A DNA stretch of 64,000 nucleotides from Isoetes taiwanensis (taxonomy: Eukaryota > Streptophyta > Lycopodiopsida > Isoetales > Isoetaceae): assembly GCA_021234155.1 (NCBI GenBank), contig JAJEKV010000125.1, positions 501,178-565,177 on the forward strand, written 5' to 3'. The translations under genes and the position numbers were made by a program. Positions 32,651 to 45,575 of this stretch are shown here, piece after piece. How positions within the stretch are numbered: position 1 is the first letter of the stretch; each line of letters starts with the position of its first letter. A model generated the notes under the pieces. The model had not been told where the DNA came from and ran no database searches. It worked only from the letters and a program-made list of their open reading frames with translations.

Positions 32651-32731
32651 CACAGACTCACGGACAGACTCACGGACGCTATTTCTTTATTATATAGGAT
32701 TAGATAATAATAAGAGGTACAATGCTTCCTT

Positions 32732-32778
32732 TTATTCTCCTCATCTTATCTATTTATTCTCCTCATCTTATCTATAAA
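32732..32778 (+). promoter_or_regulatory. Proximal promoter: 22-bp direct repeat and TATA-like box
   Basis: A 22-base pyrimidine-rich unit (starting TTATTCTCCTCATC) is perfectly repeated at 32732-32753 and 32754-32775. It runs directly into TATAAA at 32773-32778. The box lies about 175 bases upstream of the start codon at 32954, a plausible place for a plant core promoter. Use is inferred. Confidence 0.45.
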
Positions 32779-32953
32779 GGAAATGAGTTGACAATTGTAG
32801 CTTTGATCTGCATTTCTAAAAGTAACATAAAATAAACATATTTACATGACGTCTAGAAGTAGATAAACATAAGATATTACATGACAATGTACAGTGGAAA
32901 TTGGCAACGTTGAAAACTTATTTCTTCCTGCTGGACGACGGAGTGTTTGTGCT

Positions 32954-35900
32954 ATGGGGGCTGTGGCAAATGGAGATGGTTTTGGGGCTGGACATGAGGT
33001 CATTAACCTCTGGTCTGGCCCCCGGTCTCTCAGTACTAGCCTCATGTATTCTTTTGCTCAGGTGCGTTTGATATGTTATTAGAGATCAATTAATTTAGAG
33101 TGGGTTTTCCACTCTTCTATTGTTTCAATTTTGCTGGAGTGGTATAGGAAACGGATTTTCTTCTATGCAAAGAGTTTTGCATTTGTAAAAATGCGGAATT
33201 TTCATGGTGCCCAGATTTGTGAGATCCGGTAAATTTTTCTTTATAGACAGTGGTATTTAGCAGCGGCTCTTTAAATCCCTTAATCATTCAGAAATATGCC
33301 GATTAAAGGTGGTGGTCGCCTTGGCACTGTTGTATCCAATCAGACCACCTTTACTAGTTTTTGGGCATCATATATTGTACATTGTAACTTCTTTTTCTTC
33401 TCCTTCTCCACTTTGCAACATCAAAATCTCGGCGGGTTTGATGATTATCTGAAGTACATCCTGATTTTGTCGTCATAATTCATTGTGAATGCAAGAAAAA
33501 TGATATTCGATAAAAGACAAAATGCTAATAAAACGTTGTGCTTTGCTACTGCATCGCCATGCAGTAAATCTGTTTTTGATTGGATGAAATGGGAACTTTT
33601 ATGCAGAGAGATGATACAGAAGTTGTTGACGAACCTCTGTATGCGCATTATCTTAAGAATACTTGTGCAGAAAGACCATATCGTGAAGAATTATTATCTC
33701 AGATGGTAACATTCTGTCAACTTTCTAAGATTAGCAATTAAGTAGTTCTCAGTAAAGTTCTAAAGTCTTTCCGTGTCAGCATAGGAATCAGATGGGAACA
33801 AGGTAGTTCATGAGCTCATTCATGGTCACTGCACAAAACGTTATCGGTTTTGCAAGGTAATTTTTATGTTCTTATTGTTGTATGTGGGCTGAAGCTTGAC
33901 ATTGTGTTCTCTAGCTAACTGCTGGCTCCTCATTTGTGGTTGTTGATTTTTAACAGCACATGGCCAAACAGCGGACAGCATTGCTGACAGATGAAATTTT
34001 GCTTAAGGGAAAACATATCATTCTTATAAGAGATCCTCTCGAATTTCTTGTAAGATCAACCTTTGCATCATTTGATTTGGAAAATGGCACGATTACCTTT
34101 CTTATGGCCTTTTCATTTGGTTATGTAGTTTATGTTCAGGCAACAAATATTTACATGTTAACAGGACATGCTTGAAAATCTGGAAATTCTTCATTCAGGG
34201 AGCGAACTAAGTCTAACATATCAAATTGCTTAGATAATTCTTCAGCTGGCATGGGACAGGGAACCCTGATGGTAGAAAAATGTCGGTCTAGATTGTATAA
34301 TAATTGACAAAGAAGACTCTAGTTCTTGTGGAAAAGCAACTGGAAAGACACCCTGTGGTCCTAATACCTTTGATTTATATAATGTCCACTCACTAGGCAT
34401 ATACTACATATAAATGTGTTGCTAGAACTTATCTAACGGTGCAATATTTAATGGCAGCCATCATTTGACGCAGTGATACCGGCATCACTCCATGAGCTTG
34501 AATTGTCACATCTGGTAGCTATCTACAGTGAACTACATAGATTGGGCCGTGCACCACCAATAGTTGATGCCTCTACACTTCGCCAAAATCCAGAGGTCTA
34601 TTTTTCTACTATTATATGTTGCTATTATCATACTAGCGTAAAATTTATCTCAACCTATGAACTTTCATGCTCAGATTCGCCACATAAGATATCAAAAAAT
34701 GCCTTGACAGCCAACTGACTGACTGCCAACTCATCCAATACTGACATGTACGAGTTAGCTTTCTTAGCATTTTTGAATTAACAGACTTATATCTACAGCT
34801 AGACACTTAATCTGATTATCCTGGTCTGGTCAGTCATGACAGCTACCCTTATCTGAAGTGCGACTCACTGTTTCTGGGGCAGGTCCCTTAACTGGGAGAA
34901 GTACTTGAAGAAAGCTGCTGTTTCTTTGGTCTTGAAGTAAGACCCACATCTGCTGTTGGACATTCCAGTAGGTTCATTGGATTGCAGACTATCTCAATGG
35001 AAAAATAAACGAAGATGTGCTGTAAAAAGGTCAAAGGAAATGGCCTTGGACTTGAAGTTTACAACAAGGTATATCCCCTGATCAGGTGAACGTGTGCTTG
35101 CACGGGCTTCTAAAAAGTAGGCTACTGTTAGCCTTAACACTACAGAGGTTGAACCTAAAAGGCATGCACTGGAACTCAGTCAGGAATATTGTGAACCACA
35201 TAGTAGTTACATCAGCTTGATTAAATGTTATCAATGTTGGAGCAGTGCACTGGAACTCAGTTATGTGAACCACATAGTAGTTACATCAGCTTGATTAAAT
35301 GTTATCAGTGTTGGAGCAGGGGCAGAGTAAGGATGCCAGACTGGGTAAGCATGCATACTCGCCCCCTGCCATGACCAAGCATTTGTACGTTCTCATCTCC
35401 TACAACTCCTACACTTAACTCTCAGTTATGGCATGCATGTGCCGGATTTGGTGTTTGAAAGCCTACCTGAAGAGCGATGAATGAAGCGAGCATGCACCAT
35501 GTCATTCAGGTGCGTGCTGGAAGGGACCTCCCAAAAATATAAGATCTGTTTCATACAGGAGCAGATCAATAGGGTGTCTTTAGATCCTCAAATTGCATAA
35601 GTGGCAGATGGTTCAACGAAGCCATCGGCAGGATTGAAATTTAAAGATAATCAGAAGCATATTGGGGATCATGGTAGAGGACATAGCTACATCTATTTAG
35701 CTTCATATGCTTATTTGAGGTTTAATCTCTCAAGGAGTATTAGTGTGTATTTGGAACTGACTCAACATACTTAACAGACATGAGCGGCTGTGATCATGCC
35801 ATCACATCCACCATTGGCTTCATGTAGGGGGTCATTGTATAATTTTCCTAGCCACGTGCTTTATGATCTTTCTTGTTTATCATCTATTCATTGTTGTGAT

Positions 35901-38900
35901 TATTCCTTGACACTATCATTAACTCATGAGTCAATGGCAGGATAATATCATCATTGTTAATCAAGTATATGATGTATTAGTTCAGCCTTAATAATAGAAG
36001 CTTGCCACCTTGCTTTGGCTTCAGGTTCTTATCCTTTTTTGCTTTTGCTTCAGGGCATGTTGCGAGCTTTATGCACGTCACTTGGAATTGGATTTCAATC
36101 CACCATGTTAGAGTATGTTTTGTACTATTTGGTTCATAGGAGTTATCAATCGAAGTTTTTGTAACACATTTTTTTTTTCATTCAAACTTGCGTAAATCTG
36201 AAGTCCATCTGATGGTCTTGGAATAGCTATGCTCAATTTTGATAGGGATAACTACATGTTTGTCTGAAGCTTCTTGTGACAATGGTAGGTGGAAAGCAGG
36301 TCCAAGAAAAGAGGATGGGATCTGGGCTCCATGGTGGTATGGTCAAGTTCATAAATCGACTAAATTTGAACCATTGCCAGCTTATCCTAGAAAGGTCTAT
36401 ACTAAGCACTTCATGGGAAAATAATCGTGGGCAAATAGCGTTCTTTCATGTTGCCATTTATAGGGAACGAACTGAAGTCTACTAATTAGATATCTTCCTG
36501 CCTTACGTAGTTTTTGTAGGAAGGATAAAGAAGATTCCTAGTTTAGCTTCATATGACTGTGTACGTTCTAAGATTCTCTGGTTATGCGTTGACAGTAAAT
36601 TTATTGTTCTTTGAGATTGCACCTGTGTCGTCATGTTAGCATTCAAGGATCATGGTTGGACTTTTGAGCTTTCTTGTATTGCATCAATCTAAATGCAATT
36701 AAAATTCGACCTTTTTAAGTTTATTGAGTTGTTGGTGTTCAGAAGAATTAGTTTACACTTCTGTGAAGTTTCTCCTTTTGCATGTCTGCCAAACCCTTAA
36801 GCATGGATGGGGAGAGAGATTGAAAGAGATACAAGGGAAGACTCTGTACATAAAATCTCTTCAAATTAGCCAGCGGCTCGCAAAAGTTCTGGAGAATATA
36901 ATAGGATAGTAGTGAGATTTTTGGTGCCAGTTGAAGGCTTTTCTATTCTCTTTTCTGGTATGGTTTCACTTCCTCTTTGACCCTTAATGATGCGTTTCTT
37001 TTTGGGTCTTAAAATACTGGAAAAAGGTACGATAATACCCCAACTTCTTACACAGCACCCTACCTTCTTAGGATTATTTCTCAGGGTGATTGATATGTAT
37101 GGCTATCAAAATTTCCATAGACATTTAATGGCTGAGTGTGTGTTGTGAAGGCATATCCCCAAGACATCTTAAAATGTTGGGGGTGGCAGACATTTTTTTT
37201 AGAAGCTAAATTTGAAATGACCTTTACTCTCTCTTAAACCTTTATGTATAAGGATATATGCTCTTATCTTTTCTTCCAGCTTGTTCATTCCAAAATTACT
37301 GATTGCCTATCAGTTAAACCTGAAATATTCATGAAATTTCCGAGAGTTGCATTTTCAACATTAAACCACAGAAGGTCATGCTGGTGAACTGACACGCCCT
37401 CTGCTGCAATAGACCAAGCTTTCTCAATTGACCTGATGGGAACATGTTTCAGGAAGGGAAATATGATTAGTATTTATGCATGCATCTGATAGTCTTAATT
37501 CCCTCTAAGGAATAGTTTAGTGAGGTCTACAAGAAATTAAAAGAGCATCTGGTACAAGAATAGTATCTTTTAAGCTTCCATTTCATACTTTTGTTTTACT
37601 TAATTAAAAAACGTTATATTCTAGGCACTAGCTATATCACATCAATAAAAAAGGATCACCTCGTTTTATTTACAACTGGCTTCACATATCCATTGAGCAG
37701 GAAAAAATAGGACATTAATATTTGATTTTGCAGGCATTTGATGGCAAATTATTTGGATTGTTGGAGGAATGTCGACCATTTTACAACATGTTAAAACGTC
37801 GAGCCTTGAAGCCTGCTATCTGTGAAACCAATCAGAACCCCTCACCAACTATTTGCTTGCCAGTGCCAGCAAATGCGAATACCTTAATCTGGGTTGGTGA
37901 GGAACTTGTTCCTCGTGAAGAAGCAAAGGTGATCCATAGCATTTCTATTTCATTTATGACACTCAATTATTCTTTATATAATCGAGTCATAGACATACTC
38001 GTCGTAGTATAAGAAGATTCTAATGTGAATAGAAATGAAATGAGATCTTATGTTTGTGAGACCATCAGGTATAGACAGACAGGCTGATGTATTTGTGCAT
38101 GCATATCATGGGCTGGTATTTGCCTCTGCAAGGCCTTGTGGAACATCTTGCTTTATTACATCATCCAAACACGCAGAGACATTATGAAGTTTAACTTTTA
38201 CACTCATTGTCTGGTGCTTGATTATTATATGCTTAATCTTATGTCTCCTCGGTCACAAATTGTGTGGGGGTGACCTTGTTCTCTGTAATGGTTTTGTGAA
38301 CTTCTAGGAAAAACAGAAATAGATATAAAGCATACTTTATATAAACTGAGAAATGAAATGTCTTGGAGTTAAAGTGAAAGCCTTTTTCCCTCTCTTTATT
38401 AATAGTTCTAAGAGTATTTTAGGTGTCCGTTTTTGATTCCATTGTCCAAGGTGGGGATGGTGTTTGGGAGGGCCTGCGGGTCTATGATGGGAAAGTATTT
38501 AAGCTGGAAGAGCATCTTGATAGGTATTTCTCATTCCAGGGATTTAACATTATTCAATCAACCTTCTGATTGATACAAGTTTACATCCACAAACAGGTTG
38601 TTTGACTCAGCAAAAGCATTGGCCTTTCATAATGTTCCTAGTCGTGAAACTGTAAGTCTGAATTTAGGGAACACTAAAATCCGTTATTTAGCTAAAGGTT
38701 AGAAGTGATTTAACATGCAATTGGAAGGGACTAGATTACATGCGTAGGTGGCATATTAGGACCACACCCTATCTTCATTTGTTTTGAATAAGTTCGTTTT
38801 CATCTAAGCACATTTTTCCCTTGCTATTTGAACTGTCTAGGTTAAAAAAGCACTCTTTTCAACATTAATTGTGAATGGGATGCGGGATAATGTTCATGTC

Positions 38901-41900
38901 CGCCTTACTTTAACCCGTGGGAAAAAGGTAGGATTTTATCTATTGTTCCATGACTTCTTCAACTCTTGATTTAATTTCGAAGTTTCCATGTGGAATTTAC
39001 TGGATTATCAATTGAAAAAAAGCAAGGTTATAATAAAGAAAATGTCATGTATTTTATTTTTCAATCAATATAAAATAATGCTTTTCATGCTGTATTTAGG
39101 CTTACTAGATGTTGTATGAATGATTTAATAACCTAAAGGAAATAAGACAATTCCACTGTGAAGGGCCCATGAGGCAAAGTAGTTGAATTTTTCCATATCT
39201 TAGCATATCAATCAATTGCATGTGAATATTTTAGAGGACAAACACATGCATCTAAGTACTATGCTGATTCAAAATGCGGTTTCCATTTTCTGTATATTTC
39301 AATGAAAGTCTGATAGCGATTGCCACCTAGCACTGGGGTTGGAAAATAGCTTTCAGGGATCAATTCCTTCATTCATAATTGAAGAATAACCAGTTGAAAA
39401 ACCGCTATCACAGCGTGGCCTAGTATAGATTTGAGCAAGTTGATGCAAGATTTCATCCTAATATCAAATCTAAGTTGCCCTTTTTTTTTTTTTTTTTTTG
39501 GTTTGAAGGCATGGTTGGTGAGCCAGTGGGTTTTGAACCCTGGTGGGGATCACCCCAATCCAAGGCCTTACCACTAGACCACCACCGCAATGGGTAAATC
39601 TAAGTTGTCTAACCTATATTCCTTTTAGGTTCTGACCCAGTCTTGATTCAAGGTATTTCTAGACAATTCAAGCTTCTTCCTGGATTAAACTTATCTACTT
39701 TCTGCAACTCTTTCGAAGCTAGCCTGATTGCACTAATTGGAGGCTTCAGACTGTTCTCCCCAAGTCCCTGATGTTTTTTTTGGAGTTTAGTAAATCTGCT
39801 ACAAGCTTAATTGGATATTACAGTTCTTCAAAAAGATCTGGCTAGGCAATCCTCACATTTTCTCACTCCAGAAATAATCATAGATCGCGCTAACACCATT
39901 TTAACGATACAATGCATTGCTCCCCTGAGATGAAAAACCACAAATGAAACTAGAAAGCACGTGCTAACTCAACCTAACAGAAATATGGTCTTTCATTTGA
40001 GCATAATGATGTGGCACAATAATAGCCCCCCAGCTCCAATTGTACAAATTTGACACTAGAACACACATGTACTAATAGCAATTATCCCTTCATGTCATAT
40101 GTCGGTTGTTTTTCCAGTTTCATCAGTACGTCTTTGCTTTTTAATATACACCAATTCCTTTGACAGGTGACATCTGGAATGAGCCCAGCTTTCAATTTAT
40201 ATGGTTGTACGCTCTTAGGTATGGGAGTGACATTTTGAAATAGAATCTGCCAAGATGCGATTTGTGTAATTATTGACAAGCATTAGTTATGTTTTTAGTT
40301 GTTCCTGAATGGAAAGCACCTGTTTATAATAATAATGATGGTATACGACTTATCACAGCAGCAACGCGCCGGAATTCGCCAAATGTACTGTTTTCGAGTT
40401 TATTTTTCCATGCCAGCTGGTATATTGCAGAAATTGACAAGAAATTACTCTTTTGATTGCCAGAGTCTGGATTCTAAGATACATCACAACAATCTCATCA
40501 ATAACATCCTAGCAAAGGTGGAATATTATTTAGGGGAAGTGTGTTACAATTATGTACAGTTTGGCTTAGAAACTAGGGAGAAAGATTTATTAATGCTATG
40601 GAAGTATAAACAGCTCGGAGAACATAATGCACATTTTAGTAACATGTAACCTAGGTACTAAATGAAATTTGAAAATTAAAGTAAGTTAGGTGTTGTTAGC
40701 TGCTGAGAGGAGACTCTAAACTGTCCCATAATAGACCCCATTTTATGTGGCAAATGGATATCCAAATATGAATAAAACCCTCATCAGTGGTATTGAGGAA
40801 ATGATCTTTGTAAAACTGCATTTTTGTGGGAATCGTTCTTCGAATTCTTGGTCAAGATCATGCCGGCTAAGCTGATTTATCTCTTTTCTAAAAATATCAA
40901 GTGATTGCATTGTAACTGATATTGGTAAGGGTTAACTGTCCCAAATTAAGCCGTAATAAGGTAGCCCAATGTGAATCTTTAGATACCAACATTTCTTTAT
41001 GTTCTTCGTCACCCAAGTCTGTTGAAGATTTGAGAGCCAGCCATTGTCTACCACATTGAGAGTTTTCTAACTGATGCATCCTGTGGGATAAGTGTTACTA
41101 CTTGAAATGCTTGTCTAGCTGCAAGAGAGAAGTTGCAAATTCTGCTAGGTGAATTGGATGTTGCAAATTCTCCTAGCTTAATTGGATGTGGGACTGAAGC
41201 GTCACCTTTGCCTAGAAATTTATTTGAAGTCTCTCTATTTGTGTCTGCAATTCGGAATCTTTTATTGGGATTCTAACATCCATTCTAACAATCTGATGAA
41301 TAGAATAGGTGGAATAACATTTTGGAGAAAGTGTTACAACTATCTGCAGTTCAGCTTATGAAATAGAGAAATAGTTATAAAGGTCAACATGTGAATCTTT
41401 AACAGGATCTATGAACGTCAGGATTTTCTTGACAACTTGTGAAGGATGAAGCCCTAACATTGGTTTACTAATTTTCTTAGTATTATTTGTTGCATAGGTA
41501 GAAAGTAACTTTGCTGGAGCAGATGATGCAGTAATGCTTGACTGTGATGGATTTGTATCAGAAACGAATGCGACCAATATAGTGAGTGGGTGCTAAATTT
41601 TCTTATTTCATGTGTCTTTTTCTATCCTTTGTCGCATATCAAGATTCTTCATTCTTCATATGGACTTTCCTTTGTCTACATTAAACATACCATGTCATCA
41701 TCATTGAGACCACAGAATTATTTAATGGTCTTGTAGACATCAAAAAATGAATTTGTACAAGAACTATTCTTTGTTTTCCATTTTGTAGGTTTTGATGATT
41801 TTGTTTGTGCTTTGTTAAGTTTATGGTGAAGAAAGGCCGCGTTTTTACACCTCTTGCGGACTTCTGTCTCCCAGGGATAACAAGGCAGACGGTAAGTTTT

Positions 41901-43664
41901 GCTTACACTTTGAAGAAACACTTCACATGTAATGAAGTTACAGTGGTATATCTCTAACTTCATATTAATAATGGTTAAACTGGGCCTGTGTGTCCAAAAC
42001 CACCTTATCTCTATATCCTAATTCAGGGGGGTTTTACTGTCATTGTGCTTATGCTTTAGTCAGATTTCCACTTTCACCCATAGTAGAGAACTTTAAACCT
42101 CAAAGAGGTGATTTGATTTGATTTTTGTGTAAATGTACATTACTTCTTTAATAATGCCATTTATAGGTCATTGACCTTGTGAAGAGAGAAGGAATTCCAA
42201 TGGAGGAACGACGTATTACCATCAGTGAAGTACATACTTCAGATGAGGTAAAGTGTGGTTAGGTGGTTTTTGTTCAGTTTTGCCTCTAAGCTCTTTGGTA
42301 GAAGGTTTGCTCTCTTCTGTAAGTTGCCTGCTCACAAAGGGCTTAAGAATACTGCACCATGATATCCTTTTTTCCCTCAACTAATCAGGCTCTCAGTTAG
42401 ATTAACATGATACTATGAAATGGGAATCGTGTTATCAACACACACACCACAAGATAGAAGGAGAACAATATCTGTTGCACTGATATAAGCAGTCTTTTGC
42501 ATGGAGAAGAGGTGTTTCCGTAGTGGATTGTGGATGGGATTTGCCAAAATAGTGAGAACTCTTTCTCTCCTAAGAACATTATAAAACCCTGGAATTATTC
42601 ACACATTTGGTATTCTCTGATCAGATAGCGTTTAACTTTGTGCACCCTTTTGCCTACTAAGGATCTTTCACAAGCTTGACAAAGAAGCCTTACAGATTTG
42701 CAAACAGAAGCTTCGGTCAATAAACCTAGAGCAGAGCATTAGAAACACCTACATATGTCGTTAATGATTGTAACATAATGGTTTCTCCTCAAAATCCAGG
42801 CCACAAGACTGTTTACGGCTCGAAATCATTGACTTTTTGTGGGCATGTGACGTTTGACAAATGCTATGCACAAAAATGCCTCTGAGAAACAGAAAGGAAG
42901 GCCAAAACGTCTCCATATTAGATAACATTTTGTGTCATATTGCAGCCATGGAAGCTCTAATATTAATGTCCTTTTTGCCAATAGTCATATTGATTTTTTG
43001 ATATGTGTTGTTGAAAATGCAACTTTGCAGGTCTGGACAACAGGTACAATGGGAGAGTTGACACCGGTTAGTACCAGCATCCAAATCTTTATTCATAAAT
43101 TGTATCACTATAATTTTAAGCCGTTTTTTTTAACTATGTGATAAGTAACTAGAATTGGCCATATTCGAATTTGATCTGGCAATGCCCAGATGTAGTTCTT
43201 GATGATCCAGGTTTTCTGCAAGAGCCCTGAGGTTTTGCATTAACTTAACATAACCAAAGTGCTTGACGACTCAAGAATCTTATTCCTGAATTTATTGGGG
43301 CAACCAAGGTGCTTGGCAACTCAAAAATCTGATTCCTGAATCGCGATGTGATGTTTGTTGCTCATTCCTCTTATACTCATTCCAATGTGTATTAACAAGA
43401 AGATGATAAGACCTTGTTTTTGTTCACCAATGTTTGCCTCCTTACCAAAGAGCATGCTCATTTACGACGCATGCTAATTTAAGAAGTTATCCTAGTCTGG
43501 TGTTACTTCTTGTTCTTCAATTCCTCTTATTATGGTCTTTACTTGTCCAGGTGATAGAGGTTGATGGTCGTAAGATAGGGAGCTCATGTGCAGGTCCTAT
43601 TACACGGCAATTGCAATTGGCTTATGCCACTCTTACAAAAGCAGAAGGGGTGCCAATCCCTTAG
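32954..43664 (+). CDS. Branched-chain aminotransferase-like protein: P-loop domain fused to class IV aminotransferase (19 exons)
   Basis: Exons: 32954-33061, 33607-33705, 33785-33856, 33957-34049, 34458-34595, 36054-36112, 36289-36394, 37734-37928, 38423-38523, 38597-38651, 38841-38927, 40167-40218, 40299-40384, 40464-40517, 41498-41581, 41820-41891, 42167-42247, 43031-43066 and 43551-43664. All introns are GT-AG and all phases agree, giving 563 residues. Start: first ATG after the in-frame TGA at 32882. Residues 1-240 resemble a sulfotransferase-type P-loop domain (SGPRSLST at 21-28, LIRDP at 116-120). The rest is a PLP-dependent class IV aminotransferase: VWEGLR about 304-309, catalytic Lys422 in SKIHHNN, Glu457 in [14 protein letters not shown] 480-485, TTGTMGEL about 517-524. 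It matches, by memory, the Arabidopsis BCAL family (At3g54970, At5g27410). No transit peptide is evident. The substrate is unproven. Ile-Pro C-terminus. Confidence 0.9.
35165..35320. repeat. 81-bp tandem duplication in intron 5
   Basis: The unit starting TGCACTGGAACTCAGT at 35165 recurs at 35246 with a small deletion in the second copy. Both copies end with GTTGGAGCAG. It lies in the 1.46-kb intron 5 of the aminotransferase-like gene and shows no coding sense. Confidence 0.85.
39478..39595 (-). mobile_element. tRNA-derived SINE in intron 11, with 12-bp target-site duplication
   Basis: On the minus strand a short element has the A box TGGTCTAGTGG (39581-39571), the B box GGTTCAAAACC (39539-39529) and a 19-base poly-A tail (the T-run at 39481-39499). 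It is flanked by a perfect 12-base direct repeat AAATCTAAGTTG at 39466-39477 and 39596-39607. Head, tail and target-site duplication together prove a retroposed SINE. Its A/B spacing matches the SINE heads at 26.3 and 32.5 kb, so they likely share a tRNA ancestor. It lies well away from the exon edges. Confidence 0.92.
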
Positions 43665-44146
43665 GTTGGATCCACTGTCTTTTGATAGTGGTTCTGGCAG
43701 TCCTTTTTTATCATTGGACATTATAAGGTACATGATCGTGTACCTGATATTCCACTTGCATTAATGAGAGGTACATAATTCATGTACCAAAACATGTATT
43801 TGCTAGCATTATGACATTTGATGATTAATATGAATGTAATGGGCTGTTATCTTGACGATTAATATCAATTTAATGGCCGTTTCTGGTACATAATTCTTGT
43901 ACTAGAAACAAATATATGTATATATGAACGGATGAGGGAAGTACCATCATTATGACATTGATAATTAATATCAGTGTAATGGCTATTGGTATTAATTTGA
44001 TGGCTGTTTTTGGTACATAACTCATGTGCCAGAAACATGTATTGCAAAATAAAATTTTATTCTTTGCAAAACAGCCTACACCCAAGGATCCCTTGCTTGC
44101 TATAATCCTATGCTGGTGTCATTGGCAAGTTCATGGGACCAAAAGT
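43665..44146. other. 3' flank of the aminotransferase-like gene with a short duplicated block
   Basis: This is the expected place of the 3' UTR and polyadenylation signals. From about 43790 to 44045 a block with ATTATGACATT, GATTAATAT and GGTACATAA motifs occurs about twice with changes, so an imperfect duplication of roughly 120-150 bases is present. No gene is seen. Confidence 0.4.
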
Positions 44147-44280
44147 ACTCTAAATGAATAGAGTAGAATAAAGATTTTAACGCCACAAAAGACCATGGGA
44201 CTCCTAGCCCTTACTACTAAGATAAAAAAACCCTTGCTTTTAAAGGTTTTCAAGGGAAATTTTTTTGCAGCAATGATGAT
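44147..44280 (-). mobile_element. 3'-end fragment of the non-L1 LINE
   Basis: On the minus strand the segment reads TTTCCCTTGAAAACC, then AAGGGTTTTTTTATC, AGTAGTAAGG, and further on GGCGTTAAAATC and a short TTCTACTCTATTC tail. The order and words match the hairpin-plus-tail 3' ends of the LINEs at 48.75-48.90 kb and 57.94-58.13 kb. One arm of the outer stem has decayed. It is a heavily 5'-truncated copy with no coding part. Confidence 0.5.
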
Positions 44281-45575
44281 ATTAGACAAATGATGATATT
44301 AGATAATCTGTAATAAATAAAGTTTGTACATGTTGACCGTTGATGGCTCAACAATTGAAGGTGCACATTTAGTATCTAAATATCTCAAGTATGTATTGCG
44401 AAGTCATACATAAATGGTCCTGAGAAGTTGTAGAAGCGTGGAATGTAATACTAATGTCAAATAAGATTTTTAATCACCACAAAAACAGGACATCTTAGAA
44501 GTGTATGATTTTCATCGTCAATAATTTGTAATTGTTGTGATTGGCAACATGCACATAATCTTGCTTCTCGTGGCAATTGCGGCCGCTCTAACTACCTGTT
44601 TCAATTCGTAGCTTGTAAGAATTGCGCCCGCTTCCACCTCCATGTTTCAATCCATAGCTTGTGGCCCAAGAACTATAAGATTTCTCATTTTATTTGTCAA
44701 ATACACTCCGGCTAGATCTTCACTAATTCCAATGCTGCAAGACAAGAAAGTAGTGCAACATGTTTTGGAGCACTTGTATTCTAGTAACACTGGCTTATAT
44801 AGATTACATGCAAGCCTGCATCCTTAGTGCTTTTTTCCTTGGAACCAATTTCATGGAAAGACATAATAAATAAATCTACCTCCTACTAAATAAATTTACC
44901 TCCTACTGCAGCCCCTATCAAAGGGATGGTTTCTGCAATGTAGGCAATTACCACCACGTTATTGATGTCCTGCCCAGCAAAACTTGTACTCACTTGATTC
45001 TGCCAGTGCAGCACCAGAGCTGGAGGCAGCTAGTATCCCTATTAGAAGCGCTATCATGCTTCTCTTTACAAGCCGCCCAAGATCTAACTCAATTCCATCA
45101 TAAGCTTCAAGGAGTAGGGCAAAAAGATCAAATCACTTGTCCAATGTGTGAAGATCCAGAATGTTGTCCAGTGTGGGCTAATCTATTTGTATGCATCTAG
45201 CAAGTAAATGCATTATGTAAGAACACAAAGAAACATTCGAAAGACAAATAAAATGCCTTCCATTTCTATTTCTTATGTAATCTCTCCAATTTAGCTTTTC
45301 TTTCAAACACACAAAAACATGTTTAGAATGCTTGGAAATGTTAATCCAATGAACCTTCTTGATTTGATGCTCTACTAACAACAGCGTTAACAAAGAACAA
45401 ACATAAAACCTCGCTTCATTATTACCAGCTTTGTCATATTCACTAAACATTGGCAATGGCATTGTTTATTGAATAAGAGAATATGTCATATAGTATTCTT
45501 TTAAAATACAAATGCCAGAAGCTTTCTGAGCTCCTTTTCTTAAAATTAAGAGGAGAAAGCTCCAAAGAATCAAAA
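44281..45575. other. Intergenic, nothing recognised
   Basis: About 1.3 kb lies between the LINE 3' fragment and the pyrophosphatase gene. Short open frames occur on both strands but none shows a family motif. A small direct repeat CTACCTCCTACTAAATAAAT lies near 44876-44912. The region just left of 45575 would hold the pyrophosphatase 3' UTR. No poly-T run is visible there. Confidence 0.4.

Larger units (their letters stand above)
26549..32699 (-). mobile_element. Helitron-like unit 2 (non-autonomous), head-to-tail with unit 1
   Basis: The 5' terminus on the minus strand is TCCTATATAATAAAG at 32699, preceded by A. The 3' terminus is CTAG at 26552-26549, next to a shortened hairpin ACGGGCCCGT. 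The CTAG is followed at once by the TC of unit 1, with no host base between them. The interior repeats the order of unit 1: pyrimidine tract, satellite, SINE head. It is longer because the pyrimidine tract is 3 kb and the satellites have expanded. No transposase is encoded, so mobility would depend on a helper. End-to-end arrays fit rolling-circle replication. Confidence 0.6.

Noticed and set aside
32894-32953. Upstream start extending the aminotransferase-like protein by 20 residues
   Set aside because: The triplet at 32894 is GTG, not ATG, and an in-frame TGA lies at 32882. The first in-frame ATG is at 32954.
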